Source: Hydrangea macrophylla
Taxonomy: Eukaryota > Streptophyta > Magnoliopsida > Cornales > Hydrangeaceae
Assembly: GCA_033977485.1 (NCBI GenBank)
Contig: CM066989.1
Span: forward strand, 95,995,887-96,059,886
DNA: 64,000 bases
Direction of reading: 5' to 3'
Each line of letters begins with the position of its first letter. The stretch's first letter is position 1. Of the stretch, positions 21,658-34,510 are shown in pieces. The notes beneath the pieces were generated by a model, which was given only the letters and a program-made list of their open reading frames with translations, had not been told where the DNA came from and searched no databases. The translations under genes and the position numbers were made by a program.

Positions 21658-21886
21658 CTAGGGGCAAACTTATGTTTGCCTAGAGCCATATATGTATTGC
21701 CGAACCAGGGGCAAACAAAGTTTGCCTATCAGCATTGGGATGCCCCACTTCAGCCCATCACATTCTTGATGATTACCTCTAGGTTGGAAGTAAATGTACT
21801 ACATGCATCTTGTACCATCATGTTCTCAAACCCTTGGATGTGCCTATTTGCCCTTAAGACTAGGGGCAAATTTTGTTTGCCAAAAG
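21658..21886 (+). repeat. Three AGGGGCAAAC...GTTTGCC hairpins resembling the polypurine tract
   Basis: At 21658-21683 CTAGGGGCAAAC is followed by TTAT and GTTTGCCTAG, an almost perfect inverted repeat. Related hairpins lie at about 21706-21730 and 21860-21886. The left arm matches GAGGGGCAAAC at the polypurine tract of this element (26692-26702). Confidence 0.7.
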
Positions 21887-22434
21887 CCCTATATGCCATG
21901 GGTAAGTCCTCAAGTCACCGAGTTTGTTTTGAAAGGTTTTGAAATGGAGTGTCCTTTCATTCTATAAGCTAAAGCACTAATTTTGAAGCACATTCTAGAT
22001 GGGCAAAGAATTCGTTAAATCAAAAGGAAAAATTTAGATTTATCAGCAAAGCATTATCATTCGTAAATTGATAAATGAAAAGTGAGATGATACATTATTC
22101 ACGATTAAAGCACATTGATTCATAATAATACAGAATTTGAGTCAGTCGTCTTGTGTAATTGGCTTTGCCAAGTCTGTCCCCCTTTGATGAGTCAATAAAT
22201 GGTCTCAATTGTGTGGGTTTAAGATAATGAATAAAGATTTGACAAGTTTCCATGAGCATCCCAAGAGCAATACGAGCAGTGGTTTTGAACACTATCACAA
22301 CATAATGCTAAAGTGACAATATAAGAAGAGTTCAAAACTAGTGGCAAAGGTGACTTCCCTCTTTTGACAAGATCGATGTGTTTCTTCCGAAGGTTCGCAA
22401 ATGCAGAAAATCATTCTTTCTATCAGCTCCATCC

Positions 22435-25150
22435 AAATTCTATGAGTCTTAAGACTCTCGAAAATTTTGAAAAAAAATCAACTCCTTGAGTCTGCAGACT
22501 CCCAAACTTTTGTGAAATCAATTCTTTAAATCCGAAGTAAGCACGAGGAGACATCTAAACAAGCATTAGTCCTCAATAGTAGCTCCTCTTCATAAGCGTT
22601 AGTCCAAACTTTGGAAACAGAAATTCTTTGAGTCTAATGAACTCTAGATTTTGTAAAGTTAAAATTCTTGTTGAGTCAAATTGCCTCCCGATTCTTGAAA
22701 AATTTGAATGCTTCGAGTCTGATCGACTTACAACTTAAAATAAAAATTTTGTTTTGAGTCGGATGGACTCCAAGTTTTGGAAATAGGATTTATTTGGAGG
22801 CAGATTGACTCCCAAATTTTGGAAATAAGAAAATTCTTTGAGTCTAATTCGACTCCTGTTTTTAGAAAATTTTGAAAATTCCTTGATTTCGATTCGACTC
22901 CCAATTTTGTGAAATAAGAAATTCTTTGAGTCCGTGTGACTCTATTTTGTATAAAAAGTGAATTTGTTGAGTCCATGTGACTCCATTCGTATAAAAAAAT
23001 TAATAATAATAATAATTAAAAAATATATACATATATATATATGTATATATATAAAAAAAAATAAAAAATAAAGATATATATTTGTTGAGTCTGGCTGACT
23101 CCATTTGTATGAATTGTGAATTTGATTGAGTCTGTATAAAAAAGTGAATTTTTGTTAAGCCCGTGTGACTCCGTTTATGTCAGATGAGAAAAAGTGAATT
23201 TCGTTGAGTTTGAGTGACTCCATTGTGGTGGAAATGCGGGTCTATGGATCCAAATGATTCTTTTGTTTTCAAATGTGAATTTCTGAGTCCTTGTGTAAGA
23301 CAATTGAATTTTTGAGTCCGCATGACTTCCTTTGTCTTGTAAAATATTAATTTTTGACTCCCTCTGTCAGAAAATTGAAGTTTTGAGTCCATGTGACTCC
23401 CTTTGAATTTTTGACTCAGCGTGGCTCCTTTTGTCGAAAAATTGAATTTTTGAGTCTACGTGACTACTTTTGTCAGAAAATTGAATAAATTTGAAATTGT
23501 TGAGTCCAAGTGTCTCCGTGGATGTAAAATGTGAGATTTGGGGTCCGAGTGAATAATAATAATGAAATTTTGGGCCATGGTCTCGGCACAAAATCAATGA
23601 AACCAGGATAACAAGAACATGCAAAAGTGTAAATCCTAAATGTGGTCCTAACAATGTCTTAAGGGAATCTAAAATCCGCAAAGCGCGCAAGATTAAAATC
23701 ATTTTCATACATGCATTAGGCATCATACATTGCATTGATCATCTAGAGAAGTAGAAATGCGAATTGAAGTCTAGATTTTTACTCCTTTTGATAAAGGCAC
23801 GTGCTAAGAGGCACAATTCGAGGTCAGCGAGGAGGAGGGAAGGATTGTGACCTGGGGAGGGCTTATGTCTCTTCCTTGGAGGTCCTGGGGAGCCTGAACC
23901 GCTAGCCATAGGAACAGATCTGCCAGAAAGAGTGAGAAAATCAAGTTTTTTGAAAGGCTTAGGAGGAAAACATAGCAACACATGAAATGCTGTAGTTTTC
24001 AATCATAAGTTTAACCAAAAGATAGGATCTTGATGATAGAAATGAGTCAAATTGACTCCAATTTTCTTTGAAATTGAAATCTTTGATTCGAATTGACTCC
24101 GAATTTTAGAAATTCTGAATTGAGTCAAATTAACTCCGATTTTTGTGAAATTGAATTGATTTGAGTCAGATTGACTCCCGGGTTTAGAAATTGAAAATTA
24201 AATGGAGTTTGACTAACTCCTATTTTAGAAATCGAACTGAATTAAATTGATTTGAGTCTGATTGACTCCTGAGTTTTGAAAATTGAATTGAATTGAGTCA
24301 GATGGACTCCCGGTTTCGAAATTTGAATTGGTTTAAGTCTGATGGATTCCTGATTTTAGAAAATTTGAATAAGATTTGAGTCTGATAGACTCTGAATTTT
24401 TGAAAATAAATTGAATGAAATTTGTTTGACTAAGAAGGGAATTTGTTTGAGTTTAATTGAATCTCAATTTTAAAAAATTGAGTTAGGTCTGAAGGACTCT
24501 AGATTTTTGGAATTGAACTGATTCGAGTCTGACTGACTCCAAATTTTGAATTAAATTGAGTTGAGTCTGGTTGACTCCCAATTTTGGAATTAGAAATTCT
24601 TTTGAGTTCGGCTGACTCTGGATTTTGAAATTTGAAATAATTTGAGTCTGTCAGACTCCCGTTTTGAAAATAAATTGAATAGAGTGTGTTTAATTCCCAA
24701 TTTTAGAGACTTGAATTAATTTGAGTCTGACTAGCTCTCGATTATGAAAAAAGTGAATTGAGTTTGATCGACTCCTGGTTTTAGAATATGAATTGACTTG
24801 AGTCTGATTGACTCCTGATTTTGAAAAGTTGAATTGAGGTTGATTGATTCTTGATTTTGAAAATTTGATTTGATAAAGAATTCAGTTGACTCCTAATTTC
24901 AGAATTTGAAATGATTTGAGTCCGATCAACTCCCGAGTTTTGAAAAATTGGATTGACTTGAGCTTGATTTGACTCCTGACTTTGAAAAGTTGATTATGTT
25001 TTGATTGACTCTTGATTTTGAAAATTTTCAAAGATTTAACTCCGGATACTGAAAAATCTGAGTTGAGTCTGATTGGCTCTCGATTTTGAGAATTTAAGAT
25101 CGAATTAAATCTGAATATGATCAAATCCTAGATTTTAGGAGTTTTGAAGT
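22435..25150. repeat. Long irregular array of GAGTCTGATTGACTCC-type repeats
   Basis: Dozens of degenerate copies of a short palindromic core (GAGTC...GACTC), spaced mostly 40-65 bp with AATTTTGAAAATTGAA-like spacers. The array is broken by an AT-rich microsatellite (about 22990-23080) and by a non-repetitive stretch at about 23560-24010. Apparent minus-strand frames read through the repeats and are not genes. Confidence 0.8.
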
Positions 25151-25184
25151 GAATCAAGCCAATCGAAGAATGTAACGAATTTGT

Positions 25185-26090
25185 GTTTTCAGTCCTCGCA
25201 ACTGATTTGCATCGACCTCACCTTGAGAATATAACGGATTTATATTCCCGACTCTCGTAACAGATTTGCGATAATCACCTTTTTGAGAATGTAATGGATT
25301 TATATTCTCGATCCTCGTAATAGATTTGCGTTGACCTCACCTAGAGAATATAATGGATTTATATTCCCGATTCTCGTAACGGATTTGCGATAATCACCTT
25401 TTTGAGAATGTAACGGATTTGCATTCTCGGTCCTCGCAACTGATTTGCATCGACCTCACCTTGAGAATATAACGGATTTATATTCCCGATTCTCGTAACA
25501 GATTTACGATAATTACCTTTTTGAGAATATAACGGATTTGCATTCTCGGTCCTCGTAACAGATTTGCGTCGACCTCACCTTGAGAATATAACAGATTTAT
25601 ATTCCCGATTCTCATAACAGATTTACAATAATCACCTTTTTTTAGAATGTAACGAATTTGCATTCTTGGTCCTCGCAATAGATTTGCGTCGACCTCACCT
25701 TGAGAATATAACGGATTTATATTTCCGATTCTCGTAACAGATTTATGATAATCACCTTTTTTAGCATGTAACGGATTTGAATTTTCGGTCCTCACAACTG
25801 ATTTGCGTCGACCTTATCTTGAGAATATAACGGATTTATATTCTCGATTCTTGTAATAGAATTACGATAATCACCTTTTTGAGCATATAACGGATTTACA
25901 TTCTCGGTCCTCGCAACAGATTTGCATCGACATCACATTTAGAATATAATGGATTTATATTCCCAATTCTCGTAATGGATTTGCGATAATTACATTTTTG
26001 AGAATGTAACAGATTTGCATTCTTGGTCCTCGCAACAGATTTGCGTCGACCAAAAGCATATCTTCTTGGCCCTTGCAACGGACTTGCATC
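25185..26090. repeat. ~120-bp satellite-like tandem array (dimer of ~60-bp units)
   Basis: Seven units begin with GAGAATATAACGG or variants near 25225, 25343, 25463, 25582, 25702, 25821 and 25940. Each has two related halves, one with ATTCCCGATTCTCGTAACAG and one with CATTCTCGGTCCTCGCAAC. It lies between the gag remnant and the 3' LTR, where Tat/Ogre elements often carry satellites. Confidence 0.88.
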
Positions 26091-26689
26091 GACCCGGTGT
26101 TCAGTAATCTTCTTCATTTATTGCATCATATAGCATGCATCGCATAGAGAGAATATGAGATAGAGCAAACATATTCGACGGGGCCAAACGGCTGCAGATT
26201 TTTAGAGCAAACTCGCATTGACACCAGGGTTTAAGTCGCGAACCGCCGCTCAGTCAATTGCATTCGTCCTTTGGTCGGAACGGCCGCATACCTAGAAGAG
26301 AATTAATATGAGCATTGAGTAGCATAAGGCATGGACTGCATCAAAATAGCAAGACTTCAAATCATTGCAAAAGCATAAAGCATAAAATTGCATTGACAAC
26401 TGCCATTGTGTGAGCATGTGCATCACGATAGGATATGTGCATTCATTTGTATGACTACTTGTGTCTATGTGTGTTTGGCCCCTACCCGAACTACATTTTG
26501 GTCTGATTCCTGAAGGGATACGTAGGCAGCTCATCACATAGCGCGACCAACTAGAATCTTGCTACGCAACTGTATTTCTTTTGCAACGCATTTTGTTTTT
26601 ACCTAAATTCGTCAGTTTGGTCAAAGGCTTGTCTCCACACAGGCTTTGACAGTCACTTGAGAATACGTGTTGCTTCATAAGCTCCGTCA

Positions 26690-26704
26690 AAGAGGGGCAA
26701 ACAG
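26690..26704 (+). other. Polypurine tract of the Ogre-like element
   Basis: AAGAGGGGCAAACAG lies directly before the LTR start TGGACACCCC. Such a tract primes plus-strand cDNA. Confidence 0.7.
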
Positions 26705-29596
26705 TGGACACCCCGATTTTGACCAACCGTTGAATTTAGGAGAGCGTCGCATCCACGTCCGATGATGATAAGGACCGAAAAATTTGAAGTTTTCCAAGCT
26801 CTTCAGAAATTTCTCCAATCGCGACAAAATTTTCATAGAAAAAAAAAAGGAATACCAGGTATTCAGGAAAATTCAGATATAGAACACCACTTTTGAAAAA
26901 AAATCATCAAAATAAACTTTTGAGAAGAAAAACAAGAAAAGAAAAGATGTAGAAAAATAAATTTAACAAAATGCGGCACACGACAGTTTGTGCGGCACTC
27001 AATAAGTGTCGTGCGTCACTCCCAGAGTGCTGTTGCAGCATTCATTAAATGTCGCCGACATTTCCTGACTGTCGTTCGCTTTAAAAGCCCATATTTTGTG
27101 GTACAATACGTATATGTATGCAGATAAAATAAAAAAACTAATAAAGTAAGGTTGAGAATAACGCGGTAGTCAATATTTTGGCGTGACTCTCATGAAGTGT
27201 CGCACGACATTCATTGAATGCCGCGGCAACTATCACGGAGTGCCGTTCTGGCTTTCTCTGAGTGCCGCAGAAAGTTTTCTGAGTGCCACAGAAAGTTTTC
27301 TGTCTGCCGTTTACTTAAACAATTTGCTTTTTCAGGAAGTACGCATTGTACCACCAAATGCTGTCTTTACAGCTGGTTTTTTACTCTGAATTTACTGAAA
27401 TTACCTAGGTATCTTGTCTATAAAAGAAGAGGGATCTTCATTGGAAAAGGGGGACTAGAAGAGAGAATTTTGGGGTACTAGAACTACAAATTTTTGGGAG
27501 AGGGGAATTTTAAGGAGAAAACAAACAGAATTTTGGGAAAAGAGAGTTTTTGAGAGTTTGAAGAAGAGCTTGGAAGATCTTCAAAATATAGAAGTTTGAG
27601 GATAGTTTGGAGGTGATCCTCTAATCTTAAGTTGTGTTTTCTTTCTTTTAAATGTTTTATCTTCAAATCATTTAGTTCTTCGTGATAAGTTTTTTAATGT
27701 CTTGTTAGTAAACTTGGAAGTCTTAGCTTCTTAGTTCTTTTATTCTTATTTTTTTGTTTGTACTTCTCTCTTGAGATTCTTGGAGGTCCTCCATACCTCA
27801 CTTGAATTTCATGAGCTTGATCTCTTAATCTTATGTAATCGTATGCTTCACATGTGAGCCAAAGTTGATCATCTTTTATGAAAGAACAAGTAGATGAATC
27901 CAAACCCTCACCATGGTTTGGGTTCTCTAACTTGGAGTTTTCGTGGAATCTCCTTTATATTCCTTGAAAACTCATGAGTATTAGTCATGTTTTGACCTCC
28001 AATGACCCTCAATGGAAAGGAGGGTTAGGTTTAGGATGAGCCAATATCCATAGCTTGATGGATAGATGCAACAAAAAGATGATAAGTTCAATAGTGGTGC
28101 AGTGGATTCATGATCCTATTTTGATCAAGGATTTTTAATTAAATATTGGACCATTGGAATTGAATGAGACCACTTGGAATGTGTTCATAACATAAAGTTC
28201 TACCACTGTAATTTTTGTTTTAGTGAGATCCTGTGGTTAACATGGTTTGACATGAGTTTTGTGAAACAATCATATTCTGTCCAGAATTTCAGAACAGCAA
28301 CTCAGTTTCAAAGTATGTAAATCAGAACCTTAATCAAACATTTTTGACCCCAAATAATTTTTTATAAGAATTTTGATTTGTTAATAAGATCTCCTAAAAA
28401 GATCAAAGTGATTCTAATTTTTTTTACTAGTTTTAAAAAATTGTGCAAAATCTCTGGATAGAGATTTGCAAATCTCTGAGTGACGTCTGGGTTTTACCTT
28501 TTTCCCAAAGATTGGACCGTTGACCTTTGCTTTTTCTTTTTTGGGTTAGAAACTAGACTCATAGAGGCACTTTGTGTCCAAAAATCATCAAGATCAAACC
28601 ATGGGAATCATGCCTTTTCTTTTCTTGAAGTTCTTATCTGCTCTCAGTAATTTTCATAATTCTGTCACAATTTTGACCAATCTTGTAAATAATGGTCCAA
28701 ATGACTTTTCTATGACCTAGGGCTCAAGCCATATTTTTATAATGATCAATTAAACTTAAATTCAGAGGTTAAAGGACCCAAATCAATGAATGACTTCATA
28801 GCTTACTCTTGTTCATATTCATGTATTCGTGTACACTCATCTATGTAGATTGATACTTATACTTCGAATTCTTGGTATGTCATTTCTTCTACTTGATAGA
28901 ATTATGCTAGACATTTAGAGATGGTCATTTGATATTGTATATCCTTTCTAAAGCATGTGGACTAACCTTTGTTTTGTAGCGCCGATGAGGTATGATCTCT
29001 TGACTCTTCTCTAGCTTAATCATTTCTTAATTTTATTGATTTTTTGACCTTATGTGCGACACCTTAGAATTAAGACTTACCTTATGTGTATATATGTGAT
29101 TAGAGACCCTTTTATTAGGATTTATTCCTTTGTATGCATTACACGTTTAAACATTCGCGGCTGGATCCCGGGTAAGTTTCCTAGTTCCCTAAATGCACAT
29201 CATACTACTTGCTAATTGAAATATGTGGTTTTGAGTGATATTTTATCATTTGCAATCTTACACCCTTTGGACATGCTTTTGTAATGTATATTTATATATA
29301 TATGTATTACGGCATGCTTAGATTAATGAATTCGATTAAAAGGTTGTTGAGTAGAGGCCTATCGCGAGATAAGATGAGAGGGGGTGTTTTAGTCCACCGG
29401 GCTCCTTCCCCTCTCATTCCGTAATCCTCGAACCTAGTTAACCTCTGGTTTCTAAAAGATCGGTTTGCTTTTAAATGGTTTCTTAATTTTTCTTTTAAAA
29501 ATTAAGTGGCGACTCGTTTTTGCATTTGAATTTGAATTTAAAAAAAATATATTTTAAATGAAAAAGCTGTGGGTAAGGAAAATTGCGATATCCACA
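26705..29596 (+). mobile_element. Non-autonomous Ogre/Tat-like element, 3' LTR
   Basis: Starts TGGACACCCCGATTTTGACC after the polypurine tract and ends GATATCCACA. It is 2.9 kb and nearly identical over long stretches to 14846-17545. Its TATA box is at 27419, and GTGCCG/GGCACT clusters lie near 26972-27055 and 27183-27312. Directly after it the LTR of element B resumes with CTTCC. No genes were seen within it. Confidence 0.9.
27419..27426 (+). promoter_or_regulatory. Putative TATA box, Ogre-like 3' LTR
   Basis: TATAAAAG, same context as at 15371. Confidence 0.6.
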
Positions 29597-29736
29597 CTTC
29601 CCTATTGCTTTATATACTCTATTTTTCTGGTGCATGTTAAGCTAAGTACATGACAAGAAATCCATCACCTTTCATGACTTACGGGTCCAAATGGAAATGA
29701 AAAATTGTCCTTATTTTGCTACGCTGGGGCGTGACA
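29597..29736 (+). mobile_element. Ty3/gypsy element B, end of 3' LTR
   Basis: Matches 5381-5519 and ends GGGGCGTGACA. The next bases, GCATT, would be the right TSD. The sequence beyond is antisense RT of element A, so B inserted into A. Confidence 0.88.
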
Positions 29737-30290
29737 GCATTGGTCAATCCAAAAGGCATAACCAAGATCTCATAATGGCCATACTCGTCTTGAAGGCAGT
29801 CCGATATCTTCGGGTCGAACCAACAACTAGTCATATCCTAAACACAGATCAATCTTCGAAAAATATCCTTGACTCTTTTGCAGCTAGTCAAACAAGTCAT
29901 CTATCCAGGGGAGTGGATACCTATTCTTGATCATGACCTTGTTCAACTCTATGTAGTCGATACAAAGTTGAAGCATTCCATGTTTCTTCTTTATGAACAG
30001 CACTGGTGCTCCCCAAGGTGACGTACTCGGCCGAACAAACCCTAAATCTTTGAGCTCCCAAACTTGTTTCTTCAATTCTAGCATCTAGGTATGCGCCATC
30101 CAGTATGGGGTGTTGGAAATCAGTAGCGTTCTAGGTACTAATTCTACACAAAAATCTATCTCTCTTTTCGGTGGAAGTGTAGAGATATTTTGGAATACGT
30201 CTTCGAAGTCTTGTACGATGGGGACATGGGTGATAGCAAGCTCCGCACTCGTACTCTCAATTATAGCTAGACAACTTGTAAGAAACAAGT
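29737..30290 (-). pseudogene. pol: Reverse transcriptase fragment of antisense gypsy element A
   Basis: Read on the minus strand from 30290 it shows [63 protein letters not shown] and WIDDLFD with a stop. After decayed sequence it ends in VMPFGLTNA at 29737. The match to B RT is close (the same gypsy group), but with different lesions. The catalytic box and the rest of pol would lie beyond 29737 and are displaced by the insertion of B. They are not visible, so presumably lie left of the window. Confidence 0.88.
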
Positions 30291-31245
30291 TGCTTGACAG
30301 GTAACACTAAAATTTGAGTGATAGACATCCAGGTATCAAAAAGACAATGGTCCTACTAGCACAATCGAAGGTGGTACCATACTTAGTAAGCTAATCCATT
30401 CCTAGGATAATATAAACTAAAACATCAACAAAACTACTCAAATCTGCCGAGAGATATCTATCTACTAAGGTCAGGGGACATTCCTTGCATTCGTTACCCA
30501 ACTTAACGGTCACCCCAAAGGTAACGCGGCATTAAGGGTCGTCTCAAGTGCTTGGGGTACTAAACCTAAATCATGTACAACCTTAATAGTAATAAAAGAA
30601 CAAGCAGCACCGATACCAAATAATGTTCTAACTTGACTATGAAAAAGTACGAGTGTACCTTCCAGATTTTTTTGCTCTTATGCATCGTATCCCACCTCTT
30701 TAGTAGTAATTGCATTCATTCAGACTTATTCTGGTGGTCCCGCAATCCTTGAGCTGGCGATCCATAGTACCTTCCATGAAGTGCTCGACAGTCTTTACTC
30801 AAGTGGCCTAGCTTATTCCAGTTACGGTACATGAAATCCGTTCGACGAAGGGTTTTCGGGAACTAGGCAATATCTAACAATATGCCCAGGTACTCCACTA
30901 TTGAAACATCCATCACTGTTCTTTCTAGGGCCAATGGGTTGTGCCTGAGGGGTAGTCCTTGTTGCTGAACCAGCTGAGGTTGGGGATAGTTAGGTTGCAG
31001 TTTCCTTGATCCATCCCACATGCACTTATACCCCTAAAAGTTTATCAGAGGTCTCCAACCTTAGGTATTCCTCGATGGTGGGGCTATGAAACTTCTCTGC
31101 TAAAAGTTCCTCGACTGAAAATTTCTCAGCGGCAGTGGTTTATTCATTTATTGTGGTCTCTAAATAGGGCACGCATCCTTCTTTAAACTCACTGCGAATC
31201 TGACCAAACCTTCAAACGATTGATTCAGGTGTCTAATCATCATGT
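30291..31245 (-). pseudogene. Gag C-terminus, zinc knuckles and protease of antisense gypsy element A
   Basis: On the minus strand, 31245 continues Gag from 36272 (MIRHLNQSFEGLVRFA). A knuckle CFNSGVPGHIVRYC lies near 30915-30870, with its second Cys replaced by Ser. A second degenerate knuckle, NKLGHLSKDC, lies near 30820-30790. The protease site near 30640-30600 reads TLFGIGAACSFI, so the catalytic Asp is lost. Several stops and frameshifts separate these motifs. It is collinear with RT at 29737-30290. Confidence 0.75.
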
Positions 31246-31987
31246 TGTTAGGGATATAGACTAAAAGTCATGCTTTATGTAGTTGATTTATTATTCAATC
31301 AATAAAATCAGTTATTCCATTTTTATGAGAATCTGTGTGAGCAATGTTTGTATTATATTATTTACTTAATATTATGCATGTGTGTCTCTCATTCTACATA
31401 GTAGGTGGTTTGGTGTGTAGAGTTCGGCTTACACACGGAAGATCAGACCATCAGATATTGTAGAATGTAAGATTTTGGTTTACAATCTTAGATGGGATTG
31501 GATACACCATCGGTAGGACTGCAGCATGCTGTTGTAGTATGTTTGTCTTGACTACGGGAAACTGTAATGCCTGTAATTTCTCTACGTGCAATAATACGAG
31601 TTTTATGAATTTCTATATCTGGTCTATTATTATATTATTATTTTATTTGTGTGACTGTATCAGTATAATGTAATTACTAATTAGACTATAATCATTGTAC
31701 CGACTCGACTGTAATTAGAATTAACTTAGTCCCGTACTTGGACCCGGACATCAGAAATAATACCCGTCTGCATGAAAATCGAGATCGACACGCATAATGA
31801 GGAACTTATGCACGTAAATCGAGAAAGTAGCACAAAACCCGAGGTGGGCCCCACCATGGCCGGCCACATGGCAGCCCATGCAACTCTCAAGACACATGTC
31901 ACCATCTTCCATGACACTTGTCCACCACTTTGACACATGTCAATGCATACACCCCATGCACATTGACACCTAGCACATGCAAGACTC

Positions 31988-31995
31988 TATATAAG
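31988..31995 (+). promoter_or_regulatory. Putative TATA box of solo LTR D
   Basis: TATATAAG in the context CTC-TATATAAG-CATGC, about 425 bp into the LTR. Confidence 0.55.
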
Positions 31996-33231
31996 CATGC
32001 ATATACTCTTCCATACCATTTTTGGGCCATTACAATCTGCATATAGAGTTAGAGAGAGTTAGGAGATGAACTCCATGGAGAGATAAGAGATACATGGAGA
32101 TGGAGAAGAAGAACTAGGAAGAAGTCTCCACCATTGAGGTTGTGTTCAAGCTTCCTAAGCTCAAATCCAAAGCCCAAGCTCAATTTCAAGTTTAAATGAG
32201 TATTCTAACTCACTTTAGAACCTATATAGTATGTAGTAATGTTTAGCAAGAGTTTGATGTTGTATTTTGAGGTTTTATGCAACATGCAAGTCAAATCTTC
32301 AAATCTGGGAAGCTGAAACTTCCAGCAGAATGTTGTTTAGTAAAATGAACGTTTTGAGCAGTTCAAAAATGGGAATGAGGCTAGGTGTTTTTGTGGATAA
32401 AGCTAATTCATTTATCTACAAATAACTCTTCTATAGCTCAGTCTGAAAATCACTTCTTCATAGGTGAAATGCACATGCAACGCAGTACTATAAATCTGGG
32501 ACAGAGCAGTCCGAAAATATAGAAATGTCTAAGTAAAATAAATATTTTGAGCAGCTCAAAAATGCAATTGAAGCTAGATTTTTTTGTACATGAAGCTAAT
32601 CCAATTATCTACAATGTTCTAGTTTTGAGTTTGATCTACAAATCAATTTATCATGCCCAAATAAATCATATCAATTCAGTCGATATAGTAAAATTAAGTT
32701 CTGGAAGATTGTATAACTACTTGTATGATGTGTTTATTAATGATACTTGCTTTCCGGTACCTATGTGGTTATGGATATCTTGTGCTATGGTAGTGCTATC
32801 GCGTATATGAGTATGTTAAGGGTTTCATCTATATGGTTATTGATATCAAATCCATGTTATAGATCCACGAGCTACACGCTAGGTTTCTGTTGTTATGAAT
32901 ATAGTGTGATGACCATAAAGAGTTCATACCCAAGCTATAAGTATGTTGTACGGCACGATTATTGCGCTGATAGTGATTGGATAGGTTTCAAATGTAAGTA
33001 TATTACGACATAAAACAGGATGACGGATGTATAAACGTAACTTCGAAAGTATATTCGGAAGTCCTTTAATGAACTAAATTCTGAAATGAGTGACGAATGC
33101 GCGGTCGGGAAAATCTAAGGGTCGGTTGTGCTATGTTAGGAGCAGATTATGATAAGGATAATTTTCGGATAGGTAATCTGGGCAGCGGAGATCAGGATAG
33201 TAAGAAAAAGGGATGTGTTGTTGAGTTGTGA

Positions 33232-34510
33232 CGCAGTGATTCTTTGAGTAAAGACTCCTTTCGGTTCTTCGTGACGAAATGGATGTTCTTGTACTCCGTA
33301 ACGCTTTCGGTTCTTCGTGACGAAGCGGTGATTCTTTGAGTAAAGACTCCGTTCAGTTCTTCGTGACGAAATGGATGTTCTTGTACTCTGTAACGCTTTC
33401 GGTTCTTCGTGACGAAGCGGTGATTCTTTGAGTAAAGACTCCTTTCGGTTCTTCATGACGAAATGGATGTTCTTGTACTCCGTAACGCTTTCGGTTCTTC
33501 GTGACGAAGCGGTGATTCTTTGAGTAAAGACTCCTTTCGGTTCTTCGTGATGAAATGGATGTTCTTGTACTCCATAACGCTTTCGGTTCTTCGTGACGAA
33601 GCGGTGATTCTTTGAGTAAAGACTCCTTTCGGTTCTTCGTGACGAAATGGATGTTCTTGTACTCCGTAACGCTTTCGGTTCTTCATGACGAAGCGGTGAT
33701 ACTTTGAGTAAAGACTCCTTTCGGTTCTTCGTGATGAAATGGATGTTCTTGTACTCTGTAACGCTTTCGGTTCTTCGTGACGAAGCGGTGATTCTTTGAG
33801 TAAAGACTCCTTTTGGTTCTTCGTGACGAAATGGATGTTCTTGTACTCCGTAACGCTTTCGATTCTTCGTGACGAAGCGGTGATTCTTTGAGTAAAGACT
33901 CCTTTCGGTTCTTCATGAGGAAATGGATGTTCTTGTACTCCGTAACGCTTTCGGTTCTTCGTGATGAAGTGGTGATTCTTTGAGTAAAGACTCCTTTCGG
34001 TTCTTCGTGACGAAATGGATGTTCTTGTACTCCGTAACGCTTTCGATTCTTCGTGACGAAGCGGTGATTCTTTGAGTAAAGACTCCTTTCAGTTCTTCGT
34101 GACGAAATGGATGTTCTTGTACTCCGTAACGCTTTCGGTTCTTCGTGACGAAGCGGTGATACTTTGATTAAAGACTCCTTTCGGTTCTTCGTGACGAAAT
34201 GGATGTTCTTGTACCCCGTAACGCTTTCGGTTCTTCGTGACGAAGCGGTGATTCTTTGAGTAAAGACTTCTTTCGATTCTTCGTGACGAAATGGATGTTC
34301 TTGTACTCCGTAACGCTTTCGATTCTTCGTGACGAAGCGGTGATTCTTTGAGTAAAGACTCCTTTCGGTTCTTCGTGACGAAATGGATGTTCTTGTACTC
34401 CGTAACGCTTTCAGTTCTTCGTGACGAAGCGGTGATTCTTTGAGTAAAGACTCCTTTCGGTTCTTCGTGACGAAATGGATGTTCTTGTACTCCGTAACAC
34501 TTCGGTTCTT
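33232..34510. repeat. 92-bp minisatellite (about 14 units) inside solo LTR D
   Basis: Each 92-bp unit is two related 46-bp halves. Both begin TTCTTCGTGACGAA and end TTTCGG. One half contains GCGGTGATTCTTTGAG, the other ATGGATGTTCTTGTAC. Units differ by only a few substitutions, so amplification is recent or homogenised. Every half carries the near-palindrome TTCGTGACGAA. It is absent from the other LTRs in the window. Confidence 0.95.

Noticed and set aside
23739..24002. 87-codon minus-strand frame with a GSGSPGPPRKRHKPSP segment
   Set aside because: Not supported by any known domain or by a second copy. It lies in the non-repetitive gap of the GAGTC array and may be chance.
25185..26090. 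CRISPR-like regular repeats
   Set aside because: The whole 120-bp unit is repeated, with no unique spacers, and the context is a plant retrotransposon.
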